64,000 nucleotides of DNA from assembly GCF_002288925.2 (NCBI RefSeq), contig NW_022098026.1:18369823-18433822 (forward strand), given 5' to 3'. Of this stretch, positions 14,641-28,378 are shown piece after piece. Made by a program: the position numbers and the translations under genes. The notes under the pieces were generated by a model. That model was given only the letters and a program-made list of their open reading frames with translations. It made no database searches and was not told the DNA's origin. Every line of letters starts with the position of its first letter. The stretch's first letter is position 1. Origin of the DNA: Delphinapterus leucas. Lineage: Eukaryota > Chordata > Mammalia > Artiodactyla > Monodontidae.

Positions 14641-16003
14641 TGGGTCTTCTTGCTATTCTAATCGGAAACATGCATCGCTTCCCATTTTCCCTGTTGATCT
14701 CAGTGCAAACTGCACTAGTATATTTCTTTGCCCCGACCCCAAGTCTCTAAGATGCTGGTGTGTATTATATAGGCCAAGTTCATGCCTTATCCTAATGCTG
14801 GAAAGTTGAGGAATGAGTGAGCTTGGTGTCACAGTGCCCTGTAGTTGGAAGGTAAACTCTTGTGGTGTTTTAGGGATGAAGCTGGCCCTCTTCTTAGCAT
14901 AAGTTGGGGAATGTGCACTGGCCGGAGGCTTCCAGCCATGAGGTGTGAACTGAAACCTATTTTCCCTCTTTTCTTATAGCATGTTGAGAAAATCTGTTGG
15001 GTTTTTAGCAGTCAGGGAAGGCCGGAGTTCTGCAGCTTTAATCTGGGTAACTGAGGCTAGTTTGAGCAAGTCTTTGGTTAATTAACTAGGTTCTCAGATG
15101 CCACAGACTCCGTGAAAAGTCACCATTATTTTCAATGGTTGTGATAGAATTTCCCCCAGTAGCCATTATTTTAAGATTATATTGCAGAGTTGCTTTATTT
15201 GAGCTTTTCGTGTATACACAATCCCAAACTGGAAGAAATAATAATTAAAAAAAGGAATCCTGCTGTGAAAGGTATATATTACTCTAGATTTTTCTTACTG
15301 TAAATATTGTAAGATTGTAATACTGTCGATATTTTATTAACCAACAAATGTTAATCTATGTGAATTCAGACTTATTTTAAACGTGCTTCTTATTTACTGT
15401 GTGTGGTCCCTGTTGCTGACAGTATTAAGTTATATTCTGATGTAAGATTAACTTTATTAAAGAATGTAAACATTGTTTCCTTATGGGAAAACAAATAAAG
15501 TATAAAGAAGACAATTCTTTTCATTAAAATATACTGTGTATTTACACTTGCTAGACCCAGCACCACTTATAAATTTAGTACACTGTTCAAAATTTTAGTT
15601 AACACAGCTGACATGGATGTGCTCTGTTTGAAAGTCTAAGAGTAGGTATTGTTGGAATATAAACAGTTTGTATTTGTCTGCTGTGAATCATAATCTTCAA
15701 ATTTCTAATCGAGTTTGTAAAATTTTTATAGTAAAACATTTTAACGACAATTTAAAAATTTATCTTCTCTAAAGAATGGTCAAAACAATATCCTTTCAGA
15801 AATAGAATTGTTCTCTAATATCTTTCCAAAATGATTTTGGTTAAATGGACCAGATGTATGTTAGTTAAAATTGAAGACAAAGTTGTAATATTCTTTGAGT
15901 TTACAAGTTAATCCTTATTGGAGATGTGCCAATTATACAGTAGAATATCATTAATTTGCACTGTTTGGGGACCCCATTAAGAATGCTGAATTTTTCCAAC
16001 TAA

Positions 16004-16216
<213 letters not shown>

Positions 16217-16339
16217 AACTAGCGAGGTCTGCTGTACTGCTTATTGAAGTATTGTGATTCTTTTAGGCATTGATTCTTACAAAATATATACTGTAACAGT
16301 ATACTTTGTACAGATTTAAATTTTATTTGAAAAAAATGA

Positions 16340-16362
16340 AATAAAGTAGGCAAAAAAATAAA
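16340..16362 (+). terminator. IGIP: Two polyadenylation signals for IGIP
   Basis: AATAAA occurs at 16340-16345 and again at 16357-16362, about 125-140 bp after the IGIP stop, and is followed by T/GT-rich sequence. They are the most likely 3' end of the IGIP transcript. An earlier AATAAA at 15494 lies upstream of the coding region. Confidence 0.6.
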
Positions 16363-18802
16363 GATGTTTATTTTTCATGTGACTATATAAACAGATCAGT
16401 CTTTTGTTTCAGTGCCTTTGGTGGGGGTGGTTATGGTTGCTCTTGGAATTTTTGGGGGGGAGGGGGGATAGAAACCATTTTAAGGATTCAGCAGCAGGTA
16501 TACTTGCCTAATCATTAACTTGCTGTAAGGATTAAGTGGGCTGTCTCACACTGGAAAACTGTTTTCTATTTTATTTTAAAACAAATTTAATTTTAGAGAT
16601 TTTATGTGAATGGCTTCCCCATCTTGCTTCTTGAGTCAGTTTTTTAAATTCTCTGGTGGTGTGACGGTTAACCAAGCTATCACAATTGAAGAGAAAGAGA
16701 AACTTTTCCCATAGATCATGTCCCTTTTCCATAGAAGGCTTTTTGTTTTCTGTCGTTTTAAATTTGAAGTTGGTTTGGGTTACAAAAGAGTCATGACAAA
16801 AGATGAAGAGAATCCTCTGCAGAAAATAGCAGTTGTGCTTGAAAATAAGATCCTTTCAAAAATGCTCTTCTAGTGAGTGGAGTGGTAGACAGTGAATGAA
16901 GTTACCAATAAAAATGTGGCACAGGAGTGATCCTTCAGAATAGTTTTAATGGGACCTTCTCAGAGAAGATTAGATTATCTGACCAAAAAGAACCATCCCA
17001 TTTATGGCCTCTGACTCAAAAAGCAACAGTGGCTTCAGGTGTATGGTATTTTCCTCAACCTTTAGAAATGGAGTTGGAAGTTTTATTTGTGCTTTCTCCT
17101 CATTTTATCTTTTCTGATGCTTTCACTTACTTTTAGGCTGGATATGAGAAGGTTCAGAACAAGCAGTTGCAGGAACAACGTTCCTGCAAAAGTCACACTA
17201 TAGAAAATTTTTTCATTGTTATTTAAATGTGTATGACAGTAGTTATACTCTGAAAACCGATGCATGGCCATAGAAATATCTCAAGTTCGCAGTAGCACAG
17301 TTTCAGGCTTCCCTGGGTAAATTCCAAGAAAGTTTTGTTGTTGTCGTTGTTGTTTTGGGTTTTTTCCTGCTAAAATGGCCCTCCTTTGTAGAGAACAGCA
17401 GACTAGCTGTTGGACTACAGCTAGCCACAGCTAGCTAGCTTTGGACCAGCTTCCACATCTGACAATCACCAACTCCAGTAAAAATAATACAGACATTTTG
17501 CTGCATGAAAACTTAAAGCTGAGGGTTTTGGGTAGGTAGGGCAGGTACTAAGAAACTCTAATTTTCCCTAAGTTCGGTAGTGCCTCTGATTTGGGTGGCA
17601 CACAGAGAACAGGTGGGTACTTCCTGAAGATTCCCCTCTCTCCTCAAGGTGGAATCGGACAAACTCCTGGGTCCCTGTCCCAGAGGAGGGCTCTCTAGTA
17701 CAGGACGTTGTGGTAGAAACTCTAGCCACGATTTGTAGTAAGTATAAGGGAGTGAAAAGCCAGAAGCCAGGCCCCTTCCTAACTGTCCTGTGGCCTTAAT
17801 CTTTAAAAGATTCCAAATGGGACTATGATTAAATATGCCCTGTGGTTATTTTGGAGGGCTGGAGGTGAGTTCTATTGCAGGGCTACAGGGGGAACATCCC
17901 AGACTTGGGATGGGTCTGAACTATACAGGGCAAGGCTTACAGGCCCATGTGAGCCTCTCAAGAAAGGGGCCCAGCATGGTCAACAGAACTATTAGTCATT
18001 TTTATTCAGCACTTTCTTTTCTAAAGTGATATAATTGGCAATTGCTTCCCACCCCCCACCTCCAATGGATGTTAACTTTTATTTAACCATGTGGTATGTC
18101 ATTTACTTAGGCCCTTTTGCATGGTTTTTAGAACTCCCTTTGTTCCTAGTGCCAGTAACAATTTCTAGGCGGATTGGACTTTTTGACTTGGGGTACTGGG
18201 TTGTGGAAGAGGTTCTGCTCATTCAGGATCAGAGGAAAGAGATCCCTTTTTCCCTGTTTGGCTGCCCGGTAACCTCAGGGCCAGCACAGTCACTACTGCT
18301 TTCACTTCAGCACCATCCCCCACGCTTCCGGAACTTGAGGAGGAGCCACTTTTTTTTCTCTGAAAATGGGGATTCTGCCTTAATTTTGCTAATCTCTGGA
18401 GTGTTTCCAATAACGTCGTTCCAGTTTTCCTACCAACATTGATTTTCATTCATTTTGATCAAATCAGGCCATTTGGCACTTAGGCTGGCAGTGAGAATAT
18501 GTCGCAAACAGACTCACTGAATGTTGCAATGTTTAAAAAAGCAGGATATCCCTACCTCACAGCCAGCAGGGTTGTCCAGTTAACCCCACCATCCTAGGAA
18601 TCCTGACTCTCCCTGCATGCTCAGCTCACAACTCAGACCTTCCCCAGGGAGCAGGAGTTTCTCTGTCAGCCTCCTAGGAAGATTGGCAGCCGCTCTGACC
18701 TAGCTCGGCCTTCTCTTTCTGTCTCTGGCAGTGACACTAAGGGTGGGTCTGTACTGCCACCATCCTAAATTTTTCCAAGCCCCCCCACTTTTTTGTTTTT
18801 AA
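16363..18802. other. Intergenic, no gene or young repeat seen
   Basis: AT-rich at first, then mixed composition from about 17.5 kb. Small palindromic clusters of CTAGCTAGC lie near 17401-17443. No coding frame with family resemblance was found. Confidence 0.5.
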
Positions 18803-18977
18803 AGCTAATATCGAGTGCTTAAAATATGCAAGCTGTGTTTTATCTAGGTTATTTCATTAAATCTTACTACAACTCTATGAAATAGGCACTATTATTATCC
18901 CCATTTTACAGAAGAGGAAACTAAGACAAAAAGAGATTGAGTAGTATGCCCAGGGTCACACAGTCAGAATTCAAGTC
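18803..18977 (+). repeat. MIR SINE
   Basis: Shows the MIR core: 'tattatccccattttacagaagaggaaact' in parts, then 'cccagggtcacacagtcag'. Diverged, ancient. Confidence 0.8.
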
Positions 18978-19881
18978 ATGAGTCCTGGCAAGCTGAGACC
19001 CTTGGTCTCAGACACTCTAGTGCTACCTCCTCCCCTAACTTGCAGGGTCTTCCTGACTTTGACAGTGCCTTACCTCAGGATGTATTTAGCTGGATGGCAA
19101 AGCCAGCGTTCCCTGCAGCAAAGGAAGATTTCTCTGTATAACTCAAAAGCCACATTTCCTGTTCTGAAGGTTGATTCATGAATGAATCCACATTTTCATT
19201 TCCCCTGCCCCTTTCATGGGGGAATGACTTACTCGGAGCAGGTCTGAGGAAAGCTGGCAAATGGCCCTTCCAGGCCTCTCTCCACTGCTCTTGCTTTAAG
19301 TACAGCGCTGAGTACTATTCCTGCCTCTTCCCATCCTCACCACGATGACCTGATCAAAAAGCTCTGTGAATGAGCTCTTCAATTCTGTCTAGCGGAGCTG
19401 TCGATTTCTTTCTTGTTCCCAGATTATACCCCCCAGCAGACACCCTATCATCCTTATGGCTGACCTCCTATCTGGGTTCATTTGGCTCCAGATATAGGCT
19501 CAAAAAGGAACAGGAGGCAGTCTCCAGGAGAGGATCTGGGTCTGCCCAGATTCCCCAAACCTCGCTATTTTCCAACAATTGGCCAAGTAATTGGATCAGT
19601 CAGGGCCAGCCCTGTAGTTTCCAGCTCAAAGTTTTGCTTGGGCTGTTACGTTTCTGAAGGCACTTTCCTGCATCCTCTAAAATACTACTTCCCAGATGCT
19701 TCCTGACCTCTAAGGGAAGGTCCAGAGTGTCACTCTCCAGGGGCTTCTTCCAAAAATAAAATATGAAATTCCTTGGGACTTAGGGGTGGTTTAGAAGGCT
19801 GTGGTATCTATTAGAACTCTTGTCTGAAAAGGGACGATCATAATCCCTCATAATCCCTCATGTTTCTTGTATCCTCTAAAG

Positions 19882-20206
19882 CAGTGATTCTCAAGGTGTG
19901 GCCCCTGGACCAAGAGCATTAGCATCCCCTTGGAAATTGTTAGAAATAGAAAAAAAAAATTTTCCCAATTTTTTGGCTGCACCACACGGCATGTGGGATC
20001 CTAGTTCCCCAATGATTGAACCCACGACTCTTGCACTGGAAGCGCGGAGTCTTAACCACTGGACCACCAGGGAAGTCCCCAGAAATAGAAACTTCTTGGT
20101 CCACACTCCAGACGGAACTGAATCAGAACCTGCAGGAACCCAGCAATCCCTGTTGTAACAAGCTCTCCAGGTGACTCTGAGGCACAGTGAAGTGTGAGAA
20201 CCACTG
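19882..20206 (+). mobile_element. MER5A-type hAT DNA transposon, split by a SINE
   Basis: Terminal inverted repeats CAGTGATTCTCAA and GTGAGAACCACTG, plus internal 'aatcagaacctgcagg' and 'taacaagctctccaggtga', match MER5A. 'ctctaaag' flanks both ends as the target duplication, offset by 2 bp on the right. A CHR SINE occupies 19953-20080. Confidence 0.85.
19953..20080 (-). mobile_element. CHR-type tRNA-derived SINE (short, CHR-1-like)
   Basis: Minus-strand copy reading 'ttttttggctgcacc' to 'ccaccagggaagtcccc'. Exact 11-bp target duplication agaaatagaaa at 19942-19952 and 20081-20091. Inserted in MER5A. Confidence 0.9.
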
Positions 20207-20825
20207 CTCTCTAAAGCAAAGCTTCTTTATCTCTTTTGGAGTTTTAGGTTTGAGACTCATGAAAGCTTGGGGCCCTCTCGCCTGCTTCACAGACCTCCTC
20301 AAGTCCGTGTTAAGAATCCCTGCTCTGGAACTTAGAGCTTGTCCGTGCCTCTCTGGCTTCCACCCTCGCCACACCACCTTGAGAAGGGGTGGCCACATGC
20401 TCCCTGTTTGTTCCTTCATTCATGCCCTATTGGTTGTCGCTGAGAGTGGACAGCCCCCGTGCCAGAGAACACAGGGGAAACGGCTTCCTGCTCCATTTGT
20501 GCTGCAAGTGTAGCCTGTGGCCTCTAAACAAAAACCAAATGCTTGGGCATGGGGCACCAGGCCAGAGCCTGGGCAAACAGCAAAGTGATTTCTTCTCCTG
20601 GAGCTGGGAGCTGTGTGTCAGAGCAGAACTGCTAAAAACTGTGGAGCTTCCTGTGACAGTCCTGGCTGGGGCATACTGACGGCAGCTAGAGCTTTGTCGG
20701 TGGCAAGTCCTGGTTATGCCTGTTGTCCCTGTTTAATTGTTTGCAGCACCCCTGTTCAGTTACACGGTATCCTGGTTTGGGTAACAGATTATATGGTCCC
20801 CCATTTACTCACCTAATGGCCTCCT

Positions 20826-21330
20826 CGCAGGTCTCCTTATGGCCGTTCTTGCCTCCTGTAATCCATTCTCCACACAGCAGCTTGCCCATAAATATGGTTA
20901 CAAGACCCTTATGATCTGGCCCCATCTAACTCCTCAGTTTTCTCTCCTTCCTTTCACCTCCTTGTTCATCTCTCTTAAGCCATACTGGTCATCTTCCCGT
21001 GTCTTGAATGCATGGAGCCCATTGCCACCTAAGTGTCTTTGGCTTTGCTCTTCCTTCTGCCTGGAATGTGCTTCCCTACAGATCCTCACACAGTGGCCCT
21101 TTTTCATAAACAGGCCTCAGCTTTCATGTTCTCCTTTCAAGGAGACCCCCTTCCAATCACTCTCCCTCACAGCACTGTTTCCTTTTTCTTCCTAGTGCTT
21201 ATCACTGTCCAAAACTGTCTTTTCTTTTTCTGTTGATGCGCTAACACTGTGAGGGCAGGACTGAGGCATCCCCAGTGCCTAGACAAGCCTGGCACACAGC
21301 AGATACTCAGTAAACATCTCTCAGCTAGGC
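20826..21330 (-). repeat. L2 LINE 3'-end fragment
   Basis: Minus-strand L2 pattern: 'ctttgctcttccttctgcctggaatg' in parts, 'ctgtgagggcagga', 'cccagtgcctagacaagcctggcacacag'. Old, diverged. Confidence 0.65.
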
Positions 21331-22344
21331 GGTTGGACTTCATCCACTCCCAGAGTGCCTCTGGGGGCTGACTTCCTCATCCATGTTGAATGCAAGTACT
21401 ATCATCCTGTTTTATCTCACCTCTTGCCCACAGGTGGCATAGGACAGGGACCCTGAATATGAGATGATTCTTCTCTGCCTGCTGCCAACTCTCCTTAGCT
21501 TCCTGCACCTCCCACCTCTGTACGGGCCTCAGCATCTCCTCTCCCTAGGTATTTCATCTCCAGATGAGGTTCTGGGGAAAGGGCAATAACCCTGGCCTCA
21601 ACAGATAGCTTAATGCCCACTCTGCCCACAACTGCCCCCCAAAGCACTGTGGGTTGGGGCTCCAGCCATTCAGCATGCACTTAGGGGGCCCCTTGGCCAC
21701 TGAGCATTTGATGGGCAGCATTCTTCTGGGCTTCTTGATGAGCTGGGAATTCACTCTCCCTGGAATCCACTAGTTGAGGGAAGGGAGGAGACTAGCTATC
21801 CAAGAGGTTATATGCCCTGTTTCCAAATGCCACAGGGTAGGAGGTGTCCAGAGAAGTATGGCTTCCATAGAGCACCAACATCACTGGTGACGTTTCACCA
21901 AGCCCTGGCTCTTCTACTCTCTGTTACTTGGCCCTCCCCCGAGTCTTTAAAATGAGAGTGGTGACAACTAAACCCCCTCCCTCCCATAACATTCCAGGGC
22001 AGCAGCGAAAAAGAACCTCCCTCCTTCATTCTAAACCTGAGGAGGAAATGAGGCTCCTGAGCTCAGCTGACTTTAAAATAAATTTAGGCTCCAAGATAAA
22101 TTTAGGGCTATGGAATATGGACTCAAATAGCAAAGTCATACAGAGATAGGAGGTAGAGTTTGAGAGTTTCCAACCAACTCGCCATAAAGTGAGACCCTGA
22201 TGAGAACCAGGCTGCTGCATGGTGGGCAGAGGATAAGGAAGGGGAAGCAAGGACTTGGAGACCAGACCATCACTCTGGAGGATTTCCAGGGCCTTTGTCC
22301 GAGTTCTGGCCTTTGGGGAAGGAGCATGGAGGTGGAGGTTAAAA
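21331..22344. other. Intergenic, no feature recognised
   Basis: Unique-looking sequence of moderate GC. Short open frames occur on both strands, but none resembles a known protein. Confidence 0.4.
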
Positions 22345-22566
22345 ATATTAGGTTTGAAATCAGATCGATGCAGATCCAGACTCTGTCACTCACTAGCTTT
22401 GTGGCCTTCAGCAACTCTACCTAACCTCCCCTGGTCTCAATTTCCTCATCTATAAATGGGATAAGAGTTCATGTGATTGTTGGGAAGATTAAATGAAATC
22501 ATTCCTGTGAAGAACTTACAGCACAGAGTAGTGTTTAATAAATGCTTTCATCTCATTATCCTTGCT
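22345..22566 (-). repeat. MIR SINE
   Basis: Reverse MIR: 'gtggccttcagcaactctacctaacc', 'caatttcctcatctataaatggg', 'attaaatgaaat', 'gtgtttaataaatg'. Confidence 0.8.
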
Positions 22567-23146
22567 GTTGTTGCGGTTGTCGGTCAGAAGGGAGACAAAT
22601 GTGGAACTTGTGTAGCCGATAGGAGCCCTGCTTCCATTAGCCTCTGCGCTCCCAGGTGGAGGAGCCGTGAAAAGAGCACATGCCTCTCAAGAGTGACCAG
22701 CTAGACTGCATTTGGCTGAAGGGAGGGGAACCCAATCTGACCCCTTCCCATTTCAGCTTTGGTCCTACCTACATACCTTTCTCCTGCCAGCCCAAGGAGG
22801 ATCCAGTCTGTGGTGCTCTCTTCACAGGCCCAGATGTGTACTGGACCAGATTTATTTTTGGTTTGTCGCTTACTATCTCTGTTCCAGGCCTGGAATGTCT
22901 GAGGTTTTCTAGGGATGGTGGAGGAGAGCGCTCTTTTGAAAAACAAAACGAGGTCTCAGTCTAGGGGCTCTGCTTCCTTCTGGCTACAGGCAACAACAGA
23001 GAATCTGCCATCTGCCAAGGGTGCAGGATGACTAGAGGTCAATGCTGAATATTAATTCACCTGTTGGACATCTAAGATAGCAGTTAATCAGGCCTGGGGA
23101 ACAGCTCTTGCATAAGGAAAGGAGAGATTTGCCTTTGGCAGAAATT

Positions 23147-23489
23147 TTTATTTATTTATTTATTTTTGGCTGCGTTGGGTCTTCGTTGCTGTGCACGGGC
23201 TTTTCTCTAGTTGTGGCGAGCGGGGGCTACTCTTCATTGAGGTGCGTGGGTTTCTCATTGCGGTGGCTTCTCTTGTGGTGGAGCACGGGCTCTAGGCTCA
23301 TGGGCTTCAGTAGTTGTGGCACACAGGCTCAGTAGTTGTGGCATGTGGGCTCTAGAGCGCAGGCTCAGTAGCTGTGGCGCACAGGCTTAGTTGCTCCGTG
23401 GCATGTGGGATCTTCCCGGACCAGGGCTCGAAGCCATGTCCCCTGCATTGGCAGGCGGATTCTTAACCACTGCACCACCAGGGAAGTGC
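23147..23489 (-). mobile_element. Long CHR-2-type SINE
   Basis: Minus-strand copy from the (atttattt) tail through 'ggctgcgttgggtcttcgttgctg' to 'accaccagggaagtg'. Target duplication tggcagaaatt at 23136-23146 and 23490-23500. Confidence 0.92.
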
Positions 23490-25444
23490 TGGCAGAAATT
23501 CTTAAGCTGGGGCTTTTGGGGGTCTGTAAAGCTCCTGAAATTTTATACAAGATTATACCTGTATGTGCAAGGTACATTTTTCTGAGAAGAGCATCCATAG
23601 TTTTCTTCAAAACTCTCAAAGGAAGTTACAGCCCAAATAGGTTCAGAATCACTGGTCCTGATCTGAGAGTAGAAATAGAACCCTCCTCTAGGGGGTCTCT
23701 GAGAAGCTGCATTCTTCAGCTTGGCTGATCAGAAGGACTGAAGAGGACCTGGAAGCAGGGCTGCTTAGGCTTCGAGGAAAAAGAGCTATTCTCTTTATTG
23801 CACCTAGGTTGACTGGTTGGAGCTTGCCCTCTCCATTTGGAAGTTGGGGATTTTGAGCTAGCTAAATATCCCTTATTTTCTCTGAAGTTTGGTTGCAATA
23901 TTATAAAGCACTCTAAACTGCCATATTTTGTGCCAGATGGGGGGACTGGCCTGGTGTCAACTCAGAGGTGGGAAGCAGGGTTGAGTGACTGTGCTAGGTT
24001 GGTGTGGTAGCAGTAATGGTGGGGGGTGAGGTGCAGGGGTCTCCTTATGTTGCCCTCATTTGGGTGCTTGTTACATAGTTGGTACTCAGCCACAGTTTTT
24101 GCACTGATATGTAGTTGTTTCCTTCCTTTTGGAGACGTTAAATCTAAGTTCCGTGGTCCATTTTTTAATTTCACCAAGGCAGTGGCTTCTCCTTACCCTT
24201 ATGGCATCTTTTCATGAGAGGCTAGGAGCCCCAGTCTTCTCCCCAGCTGTGCTTATTTACTCCTTGCCCCTCATCCTACAAACCCTGAAAAATAGCTCTG
24301 AAAGCCAACTTGGGGCCTTTGAGATTGTTTGCTGCTCCTTGGAATATGATTCCATCATTGAGTGTATTCCAATTCTGGCCAGTCCTGGTACTGTCTCCTG
24401 CTTTCCTCAATACCCATCATTCCTTGTTGCAGCTACTCGTTCATGTTAAAAAATGGCATCTATCTCCCTGCTGAGAATTTTCCCCCTCCTCTCAAACCTC
24501 AAGTCCATGTGCTCAACCCAGCTTACTGGATGGCATCAGAATGCGACAGAGGTTTCCTAAGGCTTGCCTGTCCTCCTACCTGAATCAGGCAAACACTCTC
24601 TTAGCTCAGAGTCAGCTCACAAGTAGGAAGTATGGGCTGAGACTAGCCGAACACAATGGTTCCCTGGTCTCCCCCAAGAGCAGAACCTGATCCCTCTAGG
24701 GTGAATTGGCTGACAGAAGCTCCATGGGACAAGAGTTTCACTTTTCTTTGGGGGCCTTGAGTTGGAGTATTCTCTAGACATGAAATAGAGTCAAGTCTCT
24801 AGGACATAGGCCTCTGATTTGGAGTCATCAGACCATATAAGGCCACTCAGCCCACCCAAGAACGCAGGTACCCCCATCCTCACTGCCACTAGGGGTCTGG
24901 ACAGGGGCCACCATCCCAGGACTACCCTGATCCTCACAGAGCTGAGGGGTCTGATGGAGGTATTAAAGCCCACACAGGGCAACATTTTCTCCACATGCTC
25001 TTCCAAAAGGCTCTCTACGCAGGGAAAATGAGGTCTTGGGAGGATCTGCCTGAGCCACATCCCCTCTGTGAAAGATGGGCCTACAGACTGGAGACCATGA
25101 TGTCTGACAGAGAGTCAGCCCTTCCTCCTCCTCCTCACCCAGGGCCAGCAAAACTGTTTCTGGTCCTTCCATCTTGCTTCATTGCTCCTCTCCTGCACAC
25201 TGATCCACTTAACCCGCTCATTTTACGCTGGCTCTGAATAACTATGACTTGAGTTGTCTCTTGATTGTAGGGCTCTGAGGATGATAACAATGGAAAGTAC
25301 CCACCCTCTGGTGTTTGCTTCCTCCTGAACCCTGACTTCTACGAAGGAATTGTGAGGGAAAGGAAAGGCCTTCGAGGCCATCTGGTCTCACAGTCTGCTG
25401 CCAGGCAGAATGAGCCACCCCTTGGTCCAGGCCGACTTGTCCTT
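23490..25444. other. Intergenic, no feature recognised
   Basis: No repeat or gene could be assigned on either strand. Short frames of 60-106 codons are consistent with chance. Confidence 0.4.
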
Positions 25445-26190
25445 TTAACCTTATAATAGTTCCTTGGGTTATACAGAGGCTTTTTATTTTGATCAAATGT
25501 ATCTGTCCTCTCCTTCATGGCTTTGTATTTTATGGTTTTTAAAGAAGGTTTCCCTATGCCCAGATAATAAACATATTCTCCCATATTTTCTTATATTTCT
25601 TTCATATTGGGTTGGCCAAAACTTCATTCGAGTTTTTCTGTAAGATGTCACGGAAAAACCCGAACGAACTTTTTGGCCAGCCCAATAGTTGTACTTCTAT
25701 GTTAGTTCTTTAATCCATCTGGAATTTATGTTCATATATGGTGTGAGCTAGGGATCTAACCTTATTTTCTTTTCTTTGGGCAGAGGGTCACGTGTTGCCC
25801 AGAATTATTTATCCTGTAGGCCATCCTCTCCCCCGTGACTTGAAATACTACTCTTCTCATATTCAAAAGTCCCGTAAATATATGTGACTGTCTGGATTCT
25901 CTATGCTGTTGCATTGAACTTTTTTATATTCCTTGTACAGTACCATTTTAATAGTTGTAGCTTTTGAGTGTGTGTCAATACAGTGTATTTTTCTCTTTCA
26001 TTCTTTTCCCCAAAATTGTTTTGTTATTCTTACATATTTTTTCTTTCCAGATGTACTTCCCAGTCAGCTTGTCAAATTTTATTTAACAAGTCCTATTGGG
26101 ATTTTGGTTGGGATTTTATTTATCATGTAAATTAAGTTGGGAGAGAGTTGATATCGTTACAATATTGAGCCTTCTTATCCAGAAATAGAA
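25445..26190 (-). mobile_element. Old L1 fragment
   Basis: Reversed L1 sequence is recognisable by 'aatttatgttcatatatggtgtgagct', 'cattttaatagttgtagcttt', 'tattgggattttggttgggatt' and 'acaatattgagccttcttatcc' in parts. It is too diverged to be young. Confidence 0.75.
25607..25685. mobile_element. Palindromic mariner-derived MITE
   Basis: A 79-bp element starts TTGGGTTGGCCAAAA and ends TTTTTGGCCAGCCCAA, flanked by TA on both sides (25605-25606, 25686-25687). Its two halves are nearly perfect inverted copies of each other. It resembles cetartiodactyl mariner MITEs and sits inside an old L1. Confidence 0.9.
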
Positions 26191-28378
26191 TGTCTCAGCT
26201 ATGTTCTTAAGGGCCTCCAGGGGAGACATTCTCTCTTCTCCTGACCCCTGCAGTCTCTCAGTGTCCATTGGCTGGTGTCCTGAGCCACCAGAGCCTGGTG
26301 TTGCGGTGTCCTGTGATTCTAGCTTACTCATTCCCTCTTCCCACTCAGAGATGGATGAAACAGTTGAGTATTTGCTTTTGCTCAGGAATTCCAAGCTTTA
26401 TCTGTCCAAGACCCAAAAGTACTCAGGGGAATTGTCCTATCTCTTTTATGCCCTGCTTTCATATCCCATTCCTAGAATCCCCCTTCTCGTCTTGCTCTCT
26501 CAGGAATTCCAATATTTCAAATCTAGAGTAGTACGGCTTAATATTTTCTTTAGTCAGGATTTCCCTGAGAGTCTGGTTGGCCTGAAACACAGTCTCTCAT
26601 TCTGACCTTCTGTCTTTTCACATTGTTCCATGTAATTTCTAAGCTTCATTCAGACAAGATGATAGCTTGGAAGGAGAGCTCACAGGTATTCGAGAGAATA
26701 GCAGTGTTAATGATTCTATGCCCGATGCCTACACTAAAAGGAAGAGCTTATTGCCCCTGACTTGCCAACAGATAGCAGCCTATGACTCTGCTCACCACCC
26801 TCAACTTTACAGAGTGTCTAGGAATTCCCAGGCATTTTTGATTCCTGATTTCTGTGCACCAGCCTCAAGAGGCAGGTTGTTAGATCCAGCTGACTGCCAA
26901 TGGCCAAGAGGTCCTAGCCCTTCTGCTCAAAACTCTTCCAGGGATAGCTGTATCCAGCTGTTTTGTTGCCAATATGAAAGCCAAAAAAGCCAGAGCTGAA
27001 GTTTTCTGGGCTCTCAGAGCAGGTGTGGCAGCCAGGAAGTAGGAAAAAGGAGCCTGACCAGGGTCCAGGTCCTCACCTCATCCCCCAGAATAGCTGAATG
27101 TGCTTTAAGGCCAGGTACGATGGCAACACAAAGATATAGGCAGTTTGCCCAAAGTGTTTGCATATACACCTGAGTACCAAGAAAGGCCATGGAGTCCAGA
27201 CACCCAGACATGTTTTGCCCGGCCATGTTCCTCTCCTGTTTCTGCATCCACTTGGCTGTCTCTGCATCACCTCCTCCTGTTTCCAGGTACCTTTGGGTGA
27301 GGTCAGCACCACTTACCACTAAAATATCCCCTTGATAAATCTTCACCTGCTGCTTATCCAGTGAATAAGATTTCAGGGTAAGGACTGCAGAATTTGTCAT
27401 AGTGGTTGGAAAGTTACTCCAACATAAGACTTCCATAAAATGATTCCTAGACATTTGTGTTTCAAAGGACAGAATGAGCCACTCCCGCATAGTGAACCAA
27501 TTTCAAGGCCAGGAAATCTGCCACAGGGGCTGAAAAGTTCTATAACACAAACAGAGCTACAGCGTCTGATTCCTCGAGGTCTCGCTTCCAAACATAATAT
27601 GCTGCAAAGAATTTTCCCTAACCATCTCCCACCACACCCCCCAAGTTGCTCAAGGCCCAGCCAGCCACCCAGTTTTACATGTCTAAATCTGAAATCAAAG
27701 TCCCAGGCAGGGAGAGGGATTGTCACAAGTAATTGCAACATCCCACAAGAATTTGTTTGGGAGTTAAAAGGAGCCAAACCTGGGCCTTCTCCAAAGCTTG
27801 CAAGTCTGAGTTTTTTGAGAACCACATTTGATCTGTTCCAATACGTTGAATGTAAACGTTTGTCTTGTGCCTGCTTGGCAGCTCTAGGGGACTCTGCAGG
27901 GCTCCTGTGGCCCACCATGGCAACCCGTGTGACTTCCCCTAGGAGAGGACAGTTTCGGGGACTGCCTGCTATGAGCCACAGGCCCCCAGAGTTGGCCTTA
28001 ATCTTCTGAGCCCTGCTCGAAACACTATCCCAAGGGAAAAGGAGGAGTGAGGGCTCTGAGGGGCAAAGGCTCCCAAGTGGCTGCAGGAAGAGACTTGGAT
28101 GGGAGGGGAAAGGGCATAGGCATCCTGCCACACTGCCACATCCTTTCTCAGCAACTTCTACACTTACTCTTCCCTTGCCCTCACCCTTACCTTGTCTCAT
28201 TTTAGCCTTACATGTTGACTTCATGACATTATTTAGAGATGATGTTCTTTCTTTTTCCATATAGAAAATAACCACCTTCAAAGTGACAGCTTAGGGCTCA
28301 AACACAGTAGCTATTCCAGCTACATCTGAAGACAGACCAGCATTATTAGGGATACAATTGGTTGTTATGAACCAGACA
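26191..28378. other. Intergenic, no feature recognised
   Basis: The longest frame here (27397-28281, minus, 294 codons) shows no domain, low-complexity logic or codon pattern I can recognise. See the rejected list. Confidence 0.4.

Noticed and set aside
18306..18314. REST/NRSF left half-site TTCAGCACC
   Set aside because: The right half GGACAGCGCC is absent at allowed spacing.
27397..28281. 294-codon minus-strand open frame
   Set aside because: No domain, no related sequence recognised, mixed residue composition like chance translation, and no promoter or splice context. A protein search would be decisive.
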